Part shown: piece by piece, positions 31,001 through 38,293 of the stretch
Layout of the letters: every line of letters starts with the position of its first letter
Numbering within the stretch: position 1 is the first letter of the stretch
Origin: a virus
Reading direction: 5' to 3' (one strand)
Length of the DNA: 41,828 bases
Virus record (IMG/VR): IMGVR_UViG_3300017971_000453
Coordinates: 1-41,828 of that record
The notes under the pieces: model-generated
Told to the model about the DNA's origin: nothing
The model's input: the letters and a program-made list of their open reading frames with translations, nothing else
Databases searched by the model: none
Position numbers and translations under genes: made by a program

Positions 31001-33983
31001 GAAGGAAGCCCTTGATAATTTTGTGAAAACTGGTGAAACAAATTCAGAGCTACTCGATGATATCGTCGATGATGCTATCGAGGGGTATGGATCATTCGAG
31101 GAGTTCGTCGACTCGAGGCTTGACGATATCGCGCCGGCTACCTGGGATGCAACCAGAGAGGACCGGACTCAAATTGCGGATTCCGCTGAACAGCTTATTA
31201 TAAAAACGATAAACAGGGAGATCTTGAATCCTGATCAAAGGGACGGCGCATACGAGGCCGCCATGGATGAGTTGAACGATTTTATCTATGACGACAATAC
31301 AGACCTGTCGACCCTTGATGGAATAATGAAGGATTCCGGATACGATAGCTTTAAGGACTTCGTCGATCAAACCTGGTACGATATGAATACGGTTGACGAT
31401 GTCCCGATAATCCCTGGCTTCGATACAGTTGAAATTATTGAAAAAGATGCGAAGGCTGTCATAGACGCGAAGATCGGAAGAGACGATGTCCCGATGCGGG
31501 AAAAGGTTGCTAAGTCCTGGAAATCATTCTGGAAAAATAGAGCAACCCTGATTGCAGACAGATTCGCACCAATAAAGGCACGCTTCGGGGAAGGTATTAT
31601 TTACATGCTACACCGCGGTATACCTGGTGCTCCGACGTCGGTCCTCGGCCAGCTTTTGCATGGGAAATTAAAATGGAATGCGGACGGGAATGTGCTTACT
31701 GTCGATACGAAAAACGAGGGATTTATTCCATGGGTTAAAAGCCTCGGTAAAGATGGCGAGAAATTTTTCTATTGGCTGGTTGTCAAAAGGGCAGAGGCCC
31801 TGGACGCAGAAGGCCGCGAGAAGCTTCTGGATAAAACTGACAGAGATATATTGATGAAATGGATAGGCGACCCAAAGGGTAAAAAATCATGGAATGAGAT
31901 TAATAAAGAATTCCAGGGATTTAACGATGCCATTCTTGATATAGCTCAGCAAGCCGGTTTAATAGATCCGGCTTCCAGGAAGCTATTCCAGCAAGAATTC
32001 TATATCCCGTTCTATCGCGTTTTCGAGGATGAGGAATCATCTAATGAATTCATAAAAGGCCCATTGCAGGGGTCAAAGTTTTTGTCCTCACAGATAAAAC
32101 GGCTCAAAGGTTCTGAAAAGAAAATCGGAGATCCCTTTGAAAATATTATGAAAAACTGGAATCATCTTATCGTCGAGAGTGTCAAGAACAAAGCTCGAGG
32201 TGATGCGTTCCGGAATGCTGTCGACCTTGGCCTTCCGAGTGGATACATGGCACTCGATGATGATGGTAATGAAATTGAAAAGCCCCTTATCGAAGAGGTC
32301 AAATGGTCAGATACCGTTAGATTCAAGGGTGTTGGAAAGGCTACCTTTATCGAGCAGAAAACAGGTGAGCCGGTGCTCGGGTTCAAGGATAAGGGAAAGA
32401 CCAGGTTTTTCAGGGTAAATGATCCGGAGCTATTTTCAGCAATGAGTTTGATGAGATCAATCAGGGCAGACAATATGCTCGTGAACGCCCTGAGATATCC
32501 AAAAAGATGGCTTACAATGGGAGCCACCTTTGGCCCTGCGTTCAAGGCTGCAAACTTCCTGAGGGACACGCTGCATACCGGGATGATATCAAACGACTTT
32601 ATACCATTCCTTGACTCAATAAAGGGTGTCGCGAAGATCGTATTTAAGGATAAGGACTACATAGAATATCTTGCTTCCGGACATGCGTTCGCTGGCTCTT
32701 ATGTAAGGGCAGATGATCCTAAGGCTGTTTCTAAATACCTCAAAGGTGTCTCTGAAAAGAAGATGCGCGGAAAGGTATGGAATGTTCTCGCCGCGCCATG
32801 GAGGCTTTGGGCTGAAATAGGAGAGGCCTCAGAGAACGCTGCAAGGGTACAGCTATACAGCAACCTTCGCAAAAAAGGAAAGACACAGCTTGAAGCCGCA
32901 TTCGGCGCCCGGGATATAATGGACTTCCAGATGTCTGGAACATCTGACAACCTTGCATTCTTTACAGCAGTCGTTCCATTCCTTAATGCAAGGATCCAGG
33001 GCCTGTATAAAATGGGCCGAGCGGCAAAAGAGAATCCGAAGGTTTTCGCCGGCAAAACCCTTGCGCTGGCCGCCCTGTCTTTGGCTGCCTGGGCAGCGTT
33101 CGCAGACGACGAAAGATATAAAGAGCTTGAGGATTGGGAGAAATGGCAATACTATAATTTTTGGATAGGAGATTGGCATATCCGTATACCGAAGCCTTTT
33201 GAGACTGGTGTCATAGGATCAACCCTATGGACCGCTGCAGCAGACTCCGCTGTCGGCAATGAGTCGTGGACGTACATATTAAAAACGATGGGCCACGCAG
33301 TAATGGATACGTTCGCTTTCAATCCGGTCCCACAGGCGGCCATACCGATTGCAGAACAGATCTTTAACAAGAGCATGTTCACCGGCCGACAAATCGAGGG
33401 AGAGCGGATTGGCAAATTATCTCCAGGGCTTAGGGCAGAGCCATGGACCTCTGAAACATTCAAGGCCCTTGGTGAGATAGCCGGGATACCGCCAAAAAGA
33501 GCGGAGGAGTTCGTAAAGGGGTATTTCGCGACATATGTCAACCTTGCTCTCTTCTTTACGGATCCGGCCGCCAGGTGGTTGATGGATTACCCTGAGCGAC
33601 CGACAAAGAGGGTAGACGACTACCCAATGATCGGTAGGTTCTTGCGCCAGGCCGACAATCCCCGTTACACCAAATATATTAGTAGGTTATATGAAATAAC
33701 AAAAGAGGCAGACCAGCTTTTCGCAGACGTCAAACATCTTAATATGATAGGCGATTATGAGGCTGCCAAGGCGATCAAGGAAAAGCACCGGAAAAAGCTT
33801 TCAATGCGGAAGAGATTCCATAAGGAAAGAAGCCGGCTCACAGATCTAAACAAAAAAATACGCAAAGCCTGGCTTAGCGATACTATGGACGGTGACGAAA
33901 AGAAGGAAAAAATTGACAGGTGGACCGGACAGAAGAACGAGATTGTCCGGAACGTCATGAAGTTATATGAAGATAAGAAATAA
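25017..33983 (+). CDS. Giant polyvalent virion protein: InPase-like, metallopeptidase, gp88-like and LPD38-like regions, 2988 aa
   Basis: GAGAGGTACTTAA precedes ATG. Layout: residues 1-60 Pro-rich with two FVA(D)N-type repeats; 60-400 helical with a hydrophobic stretch; 400-690 Ala/Pro/Glu-rich linker; about 702-848 an InPase (phage pyrophosphatase-like) domain with KGRKSKDGDNIDVFVGEDV and DGTFDEPKVMLGYKTRKQA; about 870-1130 a zincin-like peptidase with HEMGH (961-965); about 1242-1620 a Cys-rich gp88-like domain; about 1664-1827 an unnamed domain seen in other polyvalent proteins; about 1878-1950 a beta region; 2480-2860 LPD38-like with PFLNARIQGL and a membrane helix near 2680; C-terminal coiled coil. 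Polyvalent proteins are known to be injected with phage DNA. The size and position fit a T7 gp16 counterpart. Confidence 0.8.
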   Translation: MSDFYDKFVADNLREDPTPTPELPTMPPEGAIPTPESNAPVAPPGPDAYDQFVANVRDDIEVPWIQTKPKLEIGISAAMQNLPILARAPIEAISGVRPLSEITGGQDLRSKAIKAILPEYLEDVELERPMIETSKNIARSAPWLGKGFMDVAGFDRDKPSVIPSKSDGLWDKLTSATTGTVGALGDMAYDAIGAASESKNLKRDLRYILDLEEKDSFKQWIENTVGMAPQIGMQILAHRAGGKFLSGAVMFVNIAGNAYEENISNGASPKEAMVSALINAGIQAPMEALSFGWMMRAPGLGAGIKRFIASRLVSSLTEGVTETLQGVPDELTGHFAIGENRKKFLNANIEDQAGMVWDLSLKGIKEALPEGAAAAPYGLLLGGADAKPVDAKGTKEAGKFRKAFDMLTGKRDESGELTTVKSSRDAAEILDKGIKEAQAAQAAQTPGAIPEPAVEGAGVIPGQEITPEDIAAIEEPVAPGTGLFAENRPDVPPPIPPQGPLRTPAERQQYIQGQETPAQARQRQIDQTMGEEAVVTEPAPEPAAEPITAPAEAPAIEAAPVTPAQMAQAVIDTTPADVEQEAPDLVKRAAVKRQKMIEGEAAEEPAAKKPERISPPGKRNFFEFPDGTRISGATSGEIYNKATPEQREMMESGEAREGFVDKFGKRIYRETPSAGPAVQKGPQKVTTAKQLNEAASITDPNPTYQAIKDGTYRKGEAEIHGMPIVIENAKGSTRKENVPPGKKPSWRVRMKAVYGYFKKGRKSKDGDNIDVFVGEDVTSPNVYIIDQLNEDGTFDEPKVMLGYKTRKQAQMAYRAHYPKGFDFNNMRVTKKSVDEFKKWLKEGDPKKPQPVQEVIEAPVKKTPENIKEHYIKMSQRWPEEMQLTEDDFDIVAPKDARNGEAIVEFMKVVFGFDNVVFFKTDHKFLNNTNGNTITIKDIDRDNGFIFINVRNETPGLQVAGHEMGHRIEKTMPKKYGLLKSILWKMKDKNDWSGFLNKKRNFYAKQLSRKTGTPVDQLKQKDIEAAVFDEFVQEFLGSSLFDEKFLGEVMKEDKTLFERIVEMVSDVIKKMGDALLAQPKKFQRVYFDEIETAQKLMAKMVRQYNQYRAGEYTSGMGEFDVYAKEVLDKIEAPKPKADLMDSDLAQNIGAPGLPVGAAGNPEILFDIKERGWEVDFENEEFGVVNNRLSKELEAFETLFGPTMKSVQVPGKYVKNKRELTRSITTYDLLDEIYRVIKDGQVANLLDKTKTIEQIADSKGLSGKERTKFLDHLHGLRNGKMYDTESKTQTLGNNGKAGMSADFLLATCHPTTPCKECYAAASMIRMSAVKKALRSTIHILTDPKGWAKIVASEVMAKDKTELPFVRMLGSGDLVTDEQVEGMNELAKLLDRPIHIFSRHHDMLKKLKSQPNAPFIKMGSIDADLYKFYGPKKLAENMKKHGIANAWLMTDKSEIKAMQELMDKDALQLVLAASNELHDALPENMRKTGCPCDAGERTYFFSCKQCALSESGCFMAFSEYGIDKNGKPWKIMDPKAPKDLTSMTVFVTGKGAKAKSLGEVYIGRLQKSIELVRGNIKKFIRGDSKKIAIKNLHYPDDITYVDNVDAANAWVTNMLGMIEDARKFQSFLLPGGEIQNTIKYEEGKQVAADPEFDVIEDPKLIPKKTVKAYKLFTEKDGKLYPLFVRANETVPVGKWLAADVGPMVGGKVKSKIGQLAYRPGWHSGDMPVASHIGGKTDANLTKPNYRPDNQVWAEVEISNDVDWQSEANKRASVSKAGKIIPRTAHITDQVPKGGHYRYKTNQTMVGEWLISGEMKVNRILTDEEVKEINDKFGVADLPRKDEVSPSNVEELITKPVRDFAADIRARVADGVAEMREKVAAYDGWRFEPGQKVKSKQTGRMFRITAKSWDNRKDEPRYFYESLDGTEKGAFIGDRAHENMIVVAGPIGVAPMVEFDFYPEDATELERENIAQELYFPIKTAIDNKFGFTDKAPETWESAKEALDNFVKTGETNSELLDDIVDDAIEGYGSFEEFVDSRLDDIAPATWDATREDRTQIADSAEQLIIKTINREILNPDQRDGAYEAAMDELNDFIYDDNTDLSTLDGIMKDSGYDSFKDFVDQTWYDMNTVDDVPIIPGFDTVEIIEKDAKAVIDAKIGRDDVPMREKVAKSWKSFWKNRATLIADRFAPIKARFGEGIIYMLHRGIPGAPTSVLGQLLHGKLKWNADGNVLTVDTKNEGFIPWVKSLGKDGEKFFYWLVVKRAEALDAEGREKLLDKTDRDILMKWIGDPKGKKSWNEINKEFQGFNDAILDIAQQAGLIDPASRKLFQQEFYIPFYRVFEDEESSNEFIKGPLQGSKFLSSQIKRLKGSEKKIGDPFENIMKNWNHLIVESVKNKARGDAFRNAVDLGLPSGYMALDDDGNEIEKPLIEEVKWSDTVRFKGVGKATFIEQKTGEPVLGFKDKGKTRFFRVNDPELFSAMSLMRSIRADNMLVNALRYPKRWLTMGATFGPAFKAANFLRDTLHTGMISNDFIPFLDSIKGVAKIVFKDKDYIEYLASGHAFAGSYVRADDPKAVSKYLKGVSEKKMRGKVWNVLAAPWRLWAEIGEASENAARVQLYSNLRKKGKTQLEAAFGARDIMDFQMSGTSDNLAFFTAVVPFLNARIQGLYKMGRAAKENPKVFAGKTLALAALSLAAWAAFADDERYKELEDWEKWQYYNFWIGDWHIRIPKPFETGVIGSTLWTAAADSAVGNESWTYILKTMGHAVMDTFAFNPVPQAAIPIAEQIFNKSMFTGRQIEGERIGKLSPGLRAEPWTSETFKALGEIAGIPPKRAEEFVKGYFATYVNLALFFTDPAARWLMDYPERPTKRVDDYPMIGRFLRQADNPRYTKYISRLYEITKEADQLFADVKHLNMIGDYEAAKAIKEKHRKKLSMRKRFHKERSRLTDLNKKIRKAWLSDTMDGDEKKEKIDRWTGQKNEIVRNVMKLYEDKK

Positions 33984-33998
33984 AATCAGGAGGTTACA

Positions 33999-34370
33999 AT
34001 GAGTACACCCACATCAGCAATACAAATATTCGGCGATAAGGCACTCCCCGCATTAGGGACAGTCGAATATATAATAGATTTTGAGCGGTTCAATCTCGAG
34101 GGTATTTTCTCTCTGCAGGTCGCAATTACAGGGGCTGATGCAGAGGTAGACATATCCTATGAATTGACCAATATGGACCAGAATCCCGTTTGGATAGACC
34201 AGGAAGCCGCCGGCGTTATTGCGGAAGCATTCACAGAAGCGAGTGGTCCAGGTACAGACGGGAATGCTCTGTTCGATATCAACCCTAAGCTATCCAGAAA
34301 GATTAAATTTATATTCACAGAAACGGCAGAGGCACCGGCCGTTATAAATGCATGGGTGGCAATGCAATAA
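33999..34370 (+). CDS. Small beta-rich structural protein, 123 aa
   Basis: CAGGAGGTTACA precedes ATG. The product is a compact beta protein without Cys or membrane segment (EYIIDFERFNLEGIFSLQVA; DINPKLSRKIKFIFTETAEA). It starts the fibre gene group after the giant protein, so a fibre-base or adaptor role is plausible. No family is recognised. Confidence 0.6.
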   Translation: MSTPTSAIQIFGDKALPALGTVEYIIDFERFNLEGIFSLQVAITGADAEVDISYELTNMDQNPVWIDQEAAGVIAEAFTEASGPGTDGNALFDINPKLSRKIKFIFTETAEAPAVINAWVAMQ

Positions 34371-34385
34371 TCCGGAGGTAATACC

Positions 34386-35417
34386 ATGGGTGGTTGGAGA
34401 ATAGGAAGGTGGAATACAGAGGAGCTTTTGCAGCAAATAGTAGACGACGCCATTGCTGCGCTTGACCTCTCTAAAATAGAAGCCGATGATTCGAGCGTAG
34501 AGGTTGTCGATACCGGTGCCGGCGGGGTTGTTGATATAACGTTAAACGGTAATGGATGCTTCCGGTTTGCAGAGTATGCACCAGTAGGCGATATCCCAAT
34601 AATGATTGGGACAAAGGATGATAACGGTTTCTATTTTGGAGCAGAATACACTCCAGATACAATCGGACTTGTTTCATATTTTTATTCGGACGGTACCGCC
34701 TCAAATATTGGTGTAATAGACCCTGGATCTGGTGAGACAAGGGCAGATCTGATCGCAGAGGCAGACGGCGGCAGCTTAGTAGTATATGACGATGTGCCAT
34801 CTGGCGTTGGCATGGTGACTGGAAGATTACCTGACAAGCTTGTTATAAGGGCATTGCAAGATGATGACCATATCGAGCTAACAGCAGTCCAGAGTGGATT
34901 TGGTACCGTAACGGTCGCAGACTTCGATCCGAGCGGAGGTTCTGCTCTTTATTGGGCCGGCTACCCAAGGCTCGCGACTACTATTGACGGCGTCCTTTTA
35001 ACTGGTGGTGGTTGCTTCGAAGTAGACCCGACGCCGAACACAGACGAAACCGGATCCGGCGACATGATCCGTGTAACCGTTGACGCGAACACAATCGGGA
35101 TAGGCGGCCTTCTCCATCTTGAGTCTGACGGGAATTTCGGGGATGCAGATGCTGATGCAGAGGCCACATGTTCAAGCATGCTTGTAATGGCCATGGAATC
35201 AGGCACCGGCGTAAAGAAGGTTTTGACAAGAGGATTCATGAGGCAAGATTCCTGGAATTGGACGGTAGGCGCCCCGTTGTATGCGGATACCGATGCCGGG
35301 GATATAACAGAGACCGCTCCATCAGGGTCCGGCGAAATAGTAAGGGTTATCGGGTATGCGATGTCTGCAGATATCATATTTTTTGATCCAGACAAAACGT
35401 TTATAGAGGTTGCCTAA
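34386..35417 (+). CDS. Tail fibre-like protein with conserved C-terminal module, 343 aa
   Basis: CCGGAGGTAATACC precedes ATG. A helical N-terminus (TEELLQQIVDDAIAALDLSK) is followed by Gly-rich beta strands. Residues about 285-343 (DSWNWTVGAPLYADTDAGDI, TAPSGSGEIVRVIGYAM, FFDPDKTFIEV) match a module common at the ends of phage fibre and tail proteins: 'W.W..G..lY.s...G..T..aPsg....r.iG.a....i.F.Ps'. Likely an adhesin. The stop overlaps the next start. Confidence 0.65.
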   Translation: MGGWRIGRWNTEELLQQIVDDAIAALDLSKIEADDSSVEVVDTGAGGVVDITLNGNGCFRFAEYAPVGDIPIMIGTKDDNGFYFGAEYTPDTIGLVSYFYSDGTASNIGVIDPGSGETRADLIAEADGGSLVVYDDVPSGVGMVTGRLPDKLVIRALQDDDHIELTAVQSGFGTVTVADFDPSGGSALYWAGYPRLATTIDGVLLTGGGCFEVDPTPNTDETGSGDMIRVTVDANTIGIGGLLHLESDGNFGDADADAEATCSSMLVMAMESGTGVKKVLTRGFMRQDSWNWTVGAPLYADTDAGDITETAPSGSGEIVRVIGYAMSADIIFFDPDKTFIEVA

Positions 35418-36133
35418 TGTCTATTTCAGAAATAAATACAGCAGCTTATGGGTCTGTCTCTGATATAAATAAAAAGGCAGTCGGAAATATTTCGAAGATA
35501 TCCGGCGAAGAGGCTGGCGCACCATTCGTTCCATCAGGTACGCCATATGGATGGTACGATGCAAGCCAGCTTTCCCTTAATAATAACGACAGCGTAAATT
35601 CATGGACAGACTTGTCGGGTAACGGGTATCACCTTACTGGATCGTCTCCTGTTTTTAAAACGAATATCCAAGGATCGTTGCCGGCCGTTTATTTTGACAA
35701 TAACTATCTAAGATATGATTGGCCAGACGTTATACAGCCTGCTACATATTTCATGGTTTTTAAGTTTGCGAATCTGACAGACGGAGCTATGTTTTCTGGA
35801 ATGGGGTCAGGCTCGTGGAGGCAATACGCATATCTTGAGGGCAACGAAATAAAACTGTACGCAGGTGCAATATATGATCAAAACGTACTTATGGATACAA
35901 ATATACATGTCATGTCTGTGAAATTCAACACAACTTTTTCCTTCATAAATATTGATGGTTCTAATTATTCTCAGGCGAATGTTGGAACGCAGATAATGGG
36001 TGGGCTTACCCTTGCAGCAAATTGGGATACAAACAATAGGAAAACAATGTATATAATGGAATTTATTGCATATAATTACAATGAGCCAATAACAAATAAT
36101 ATAAATGGATTAAAGGCGAAATGGGGAATTTGA
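35417..36133 (+). CDS. LamG/concanavalin-like lectin fibre tip, 238 aa
   Basis: TAATG overlap with the fibre gene. Residues 1-35 (MSISEINTAAYGSVSDINKK) form a short repeat-rich lead. From residue about 42 the chain reads WYDASQLSLNNNDSVNSWTD, LSGNGYHLT, PAVYFDNNYL, ... IQPATYFMVFKF, FINIDGSNYS, MYIMEFIAYNY: the strand order of LamG/laminin-G-like jelly-roll domains. It probably binds surface glycans, as a receptor-binding tip associated with the preceding fibre. Confidence 0.7.
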   Translation: MSISEINTAAYGSVSDINKKAVGNISKISGEEAGAPFVPSGTPYGWYDASQLSLNNNDSVNSWTDLSGNGYHLTGSSPVFKTNIQGSLPAVYFDNNYLRYDWPDVIQPATYFMVFKFANLTDGAMFSGMGSGSWRQYAYLEGNEIKLYAGAIYDQNVLMDTNIHVMSVKFNTTFSFINIDGSNYSQANVGTQIMGGLTLAANWDTNNRKTMYIMEFIAYNYNEPITNNINGLKAKWGI

Positions 36134-36136
36134 ATA

Positions 36137-36442
36137 ATGGTCGATAAAGTTAGAGGTACTTTTGAGCGAAATAGCTGGTGGATATCCCTTGTCCTAATGT
36201 GCTTTGTCGGAATCCTCAGCTTCCTTGGAGCCTGGCAATTCGAGCGGGTTGCTAATTTTCCGGAGACATACCAGACAAAGATAGAGTCCAAGGAAAGGAT
36301 GGACGCCCACGAGAGACATATCGCTGAGGATATAAAAGAGGTCAACACAAGACAGATACAGCTTGAAAATAAGATCGATCGAGTTGGAGACAAGGTCAGC
36401 GAGGTAAAGACCCTGTTGATACAAATGAAAAATAAAGAATAA
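36137..36442 (+). CDS. Single-pass membrane protein with coiled coil (lysis cassette), 101 aa
   Basis: One transmembrane helix at residues about 14-35 (WWISLVLMCFVGILSFLGAW), then a helical, charged, heptad-like periplasmic or cytoplasmic part (residues 50-100). This resembles inner-membrane spanins and other lysis accessories. It sits directly before endolysin and holin. No outer-membrane partner (lipobox) was found. Role inferred from topology and neighbours. Confidence 0.6.
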   Translation: MVDKVRGTFERNSWWISLVLMCFVGILSFLGAWQFERVANFPETYQTKIESKERMDAHERHIAEDIKEVNTRQIQLENKIDRVGDKVSEVKTLLIQMKNKE

Positions 36443-36460
36443 TAATATTGGGGGGTTACA

Positions 36461-36883
36461 ATGAATTGGAAAAAAGTTAAACAGGATATAATGCGCCACG
36501 AGGGATACCGCGATAGTATTTACATCGATACCGTCGGGGTGCCTACTGGTGGTTATGGTCATGCCTTTCATGAGGGTTCGAAGCTTCCGGATCATATTTG
36601 GGAGTCTATTCTTTCTTATGACCTTTCCATCGTCCTCGAAGATCATGAAAAGTTTATATCTGTAAACGGATTATATCATCTTAATGAAAAGCGCCAGGAG
36701 GTTCTATTCAATATGATGTTTAATCTCGGATATACAAAATTGAGCAAATTCAAAAAGTTTATCGCCGCCATGCAGGGTGAGGATTTTCACATTGCTGCCA
36801 TTGAAATGCTTGACTCAAAATGGGCCGAGCAGGTTGGTGTAAGGGCGATAGAGCTTTCTGATATTATGCGGAGGGGGGTATAA
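36461..36883 (+). CDS. Endolysin, T4-type lysozyme (GH24), 140 aa
   Basis: The GGGGGGTTACA leader precedes ATG. RHEGYRDSIYIDTVGVPTGG carries the catalytic triad E14, D23, T29 with the exact spacing of T4 lysozyme (E11, D20, T26). The enzyme cleaves the MurNAc-GlcNAc bond of peptidoglycan. There is no signal peptide, so release needs the holin downstream. Length 140 residues is slightly short for the family (T4: 164). TAATG overlap with the holin. Confidence 0.9.
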   Translation: MNWKKVKQDIMRHEGYRDSIYIDTVGVPTGGYGHAFHEGSKLPDHIWESILSYDLSIVLEDHEKFISVNGLYHLNEKRQEVLFNMMFNLGYTKLSKFKKFIAAMQGEDFHIAAIEMLDSKWAEQVGVRAIELSDIMRRGV

Positions 36884-37320
36884 TGGCATTCCCAATTTTA
36901 GCCGCGCTTCCAGTTGTCGGCAAGATCCTTGATAAGGTGATAGGGGTTATCGACAAGGCAGTTCCAGATAAGGACCTCGCCGAGAAGTTGAAGCAGGAAA
37001 TATCCTTGACAGTAATGGGGATGAACCACCAGGAATTGATGGCCACGATTGCCGCACAGCGCGATATCATAATGGCTGAGGCGAATTCAGAGTCGTGGCT
37101 TACGAGGTCCTGGCGCCCGATAACCATGCTCGGATTTCTATTCCTTTTATTCCTGACATGGTTTGGGATAAAGCCAGAATACATAACGGAGTCTGTTCTT
37201 GTTGAAGTATTCACGCTTTTGAAGTATGGCCTTGGTGGGTACATTGTCGGCCGGTCGATTGAAAAGACCGCTCAGCCGGCGATAGATATTGTAAAGAGCT
37301 TGAAGAAAAAGCCAGAATAA
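36883..37320 (+). CDS. Holin of the 3TM type, 145 aa
   Basis: Start overlaps the endolysin stop. The core NSESWLTRSWRPITMLGFLF (residues 69-88) and the preceding acidic/Gln helix (IAAQRDIIMAEA) match the phage 3-TM holin family, whose typical text is 'AEa.S.s.l.r.WRP'. Hydrophobic segments lie at about 82-96 and 108-125. A charged C-terminal tail ends in Lys residues. It forms the membrane holes that release the endolysin. Followed by a terminator. Confidence 0.85.
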   Translation: MAFPILAALPVVGKILDKVIGVIDKAVPDKDLAEKLKQEISLTVMGMNHQELMATIAAQRDIIMAEANSESWLTRSWRPITMLGFLFLLFLTWFGIKPEYITESVLVEVFTLLKYGLGGYIVGRSIEKTAQPAIDIVKSLKKKPE

Positions 37321-37326
37321 ATGTTT

Positions 37327-37358
37327 GGGGGAGCCGCCCACGCTCCCCCGTTCTTTTT
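37327..37358 (+). terminator. Rho-independent terminator between convergent units
   Basis: GGGGGAGC (37327-37334) pairs with GCTCCCCC (37342-37349), loop CGCCCAC, followed by GTTCTTTTT. It ends the plus-strand late transcripts just before the convergent minus-strand gene (37369). Confidence 0.9.
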
Positions 37359-37368
37359 CCGGCATGGG

Positions 37369-38031
37369 CTATTTGAATAGAAGGTTCACCACCCGCTTGT
37401 CCTGCAGGTCCAGTATTGAATACACGGCTATAATCCTGCCACCATCCTTAAGCCAAGGACCACCCTGGTATTCTATTTTTGGGTCGAGTTTATTAAGCTC
37501 GACGACCGGTACTGTGCACTCTGATATCGGCCAATTATAGTCACGCATTGGCATAAAAACTGTGAACCCGAGCTCGGCCATTTCGACTGCCGTCTTGCGG
37601 CGATCTTCATAAAAAATAATTGAATCGCCCATAAACAACGGCTTGTCAGACGTATTTAAAACAAAGGAAATTGTGAACGGGACCCCTGGGAATAGCCTCT
37701 CAAAAACCTGGTGAGTGTACCCTGCTACCTGGTATGGCCTATGGGTTATCACCTGTACCGGACGGTTTGTAAATTCGTAAAACCATGTCAGAAACGATCT
37801 GGCTCCAGGCATTGGGTGAAATTCTTCGACATGCTCCATGGACGCATAAACAAAATAAGAGGCATCTTCATAGCTTAATTTTTGCCCTTTTTCATTGTAT
37901 AGATCCCAATAAAACCCACCGGTATCTCTGACAGTAAATCCCATATTGTTCATTAATGCCCTGAAATATGAGGACCAATCAATAAGGCATCCGTCCAAAT
38001 CGAATTTAATGTTTGGTATTTTCATCTGCAT
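37369..38031 (-). CDS. HAD-superfamily phosphatase / 5'-nucleotidase-like, 220 aa
   Basis: KFDLDGCLIDW supplies motif I with nucleophile D11 and D13; VITHRPY (about 95-101) is motif II; FMGDSIIFYEDRRKTAVEMA holds the downstream acidic residues (motif IV) with the following helix. Many phages carry such NT5C-like enzymes, which may hydrolyse nucleotides to alter the pools. It is the last gene of the minus operon and overlaps the upstream gene by 26 nt. The substrate cannot be read from the sequence. Confidence 0.7.
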   Translation of the reverse strand: MQMKIPNIKFDLDGCLIDWSSYFRALMNNMGFTVRDTGGFYWDLYNEKGQKLSYEDASYFVYASMEHVEEFHPMPGARSFLTWFYEFTNRPVQVITHRPYQVAGYTHQVFERLFPGVPFTISFVLNTSDKPLFMGDSIIFYEDRRKTAVEMAELGFTVFMPMRDYNWPISECTVPVVELNKLDPKIEYQGGPWLKDGGRIIAVYSILDLQDKRVVNLLFK

Positions 38032-38293
38032 TTTTCGCTTTCCTTTCTGCCTTTCTTAGCAAAGCATCATATCTGTTTTTGTCTGCCTGAGACATGGATA
38101 GGCCATTCTTTCCGCGCTGGTAAGTCTTTGTTTTTATAACTACTTTCTCGTCACCTGTTTCGGGGTCCTTCTCAAGGGACAGGTATGTTGACTCGAACAC
38201 CCTTCTACCCTTTAGCCTTGCTTTTGTTTCCTCATTCGCGAGCTTCCTGCGCTTCTTATAATCCTCGAAGGATTCATCCGGTAGGCGTTTCAT
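38006..38293 (-). CDS. Small basic phage protein, 95 aa
   Basis: Start overlaps the stop of the RecT-like gene (TGATG). The product is a highly charged helix-rich chain beginning [20 protein letters not shown], a style seen in many phages next to recombination genes. It contains a short strand region (VVIKTKTYQRGKNGLS) and a basic C-terminal helix (NRYDALLRKAERKAKN). Function unknown. Confidence 0.65.
   Translation of the reverse strand: MKRLPDESFEDYKKRRKLANEETKARLKGRRVFESTYLSLEKDPETGDEKVVIKTKTYQRGKNGLSMSQADKNRYDALLRKAERKAKNADENTKH

Noticed and set aside
25017-33983. Lytic transglycosylase domain, as in T7 gp16
   Set aside because: No catalytic Glu motif of the soluble-transglycosylase type was seen in the N-terminal or other parts.
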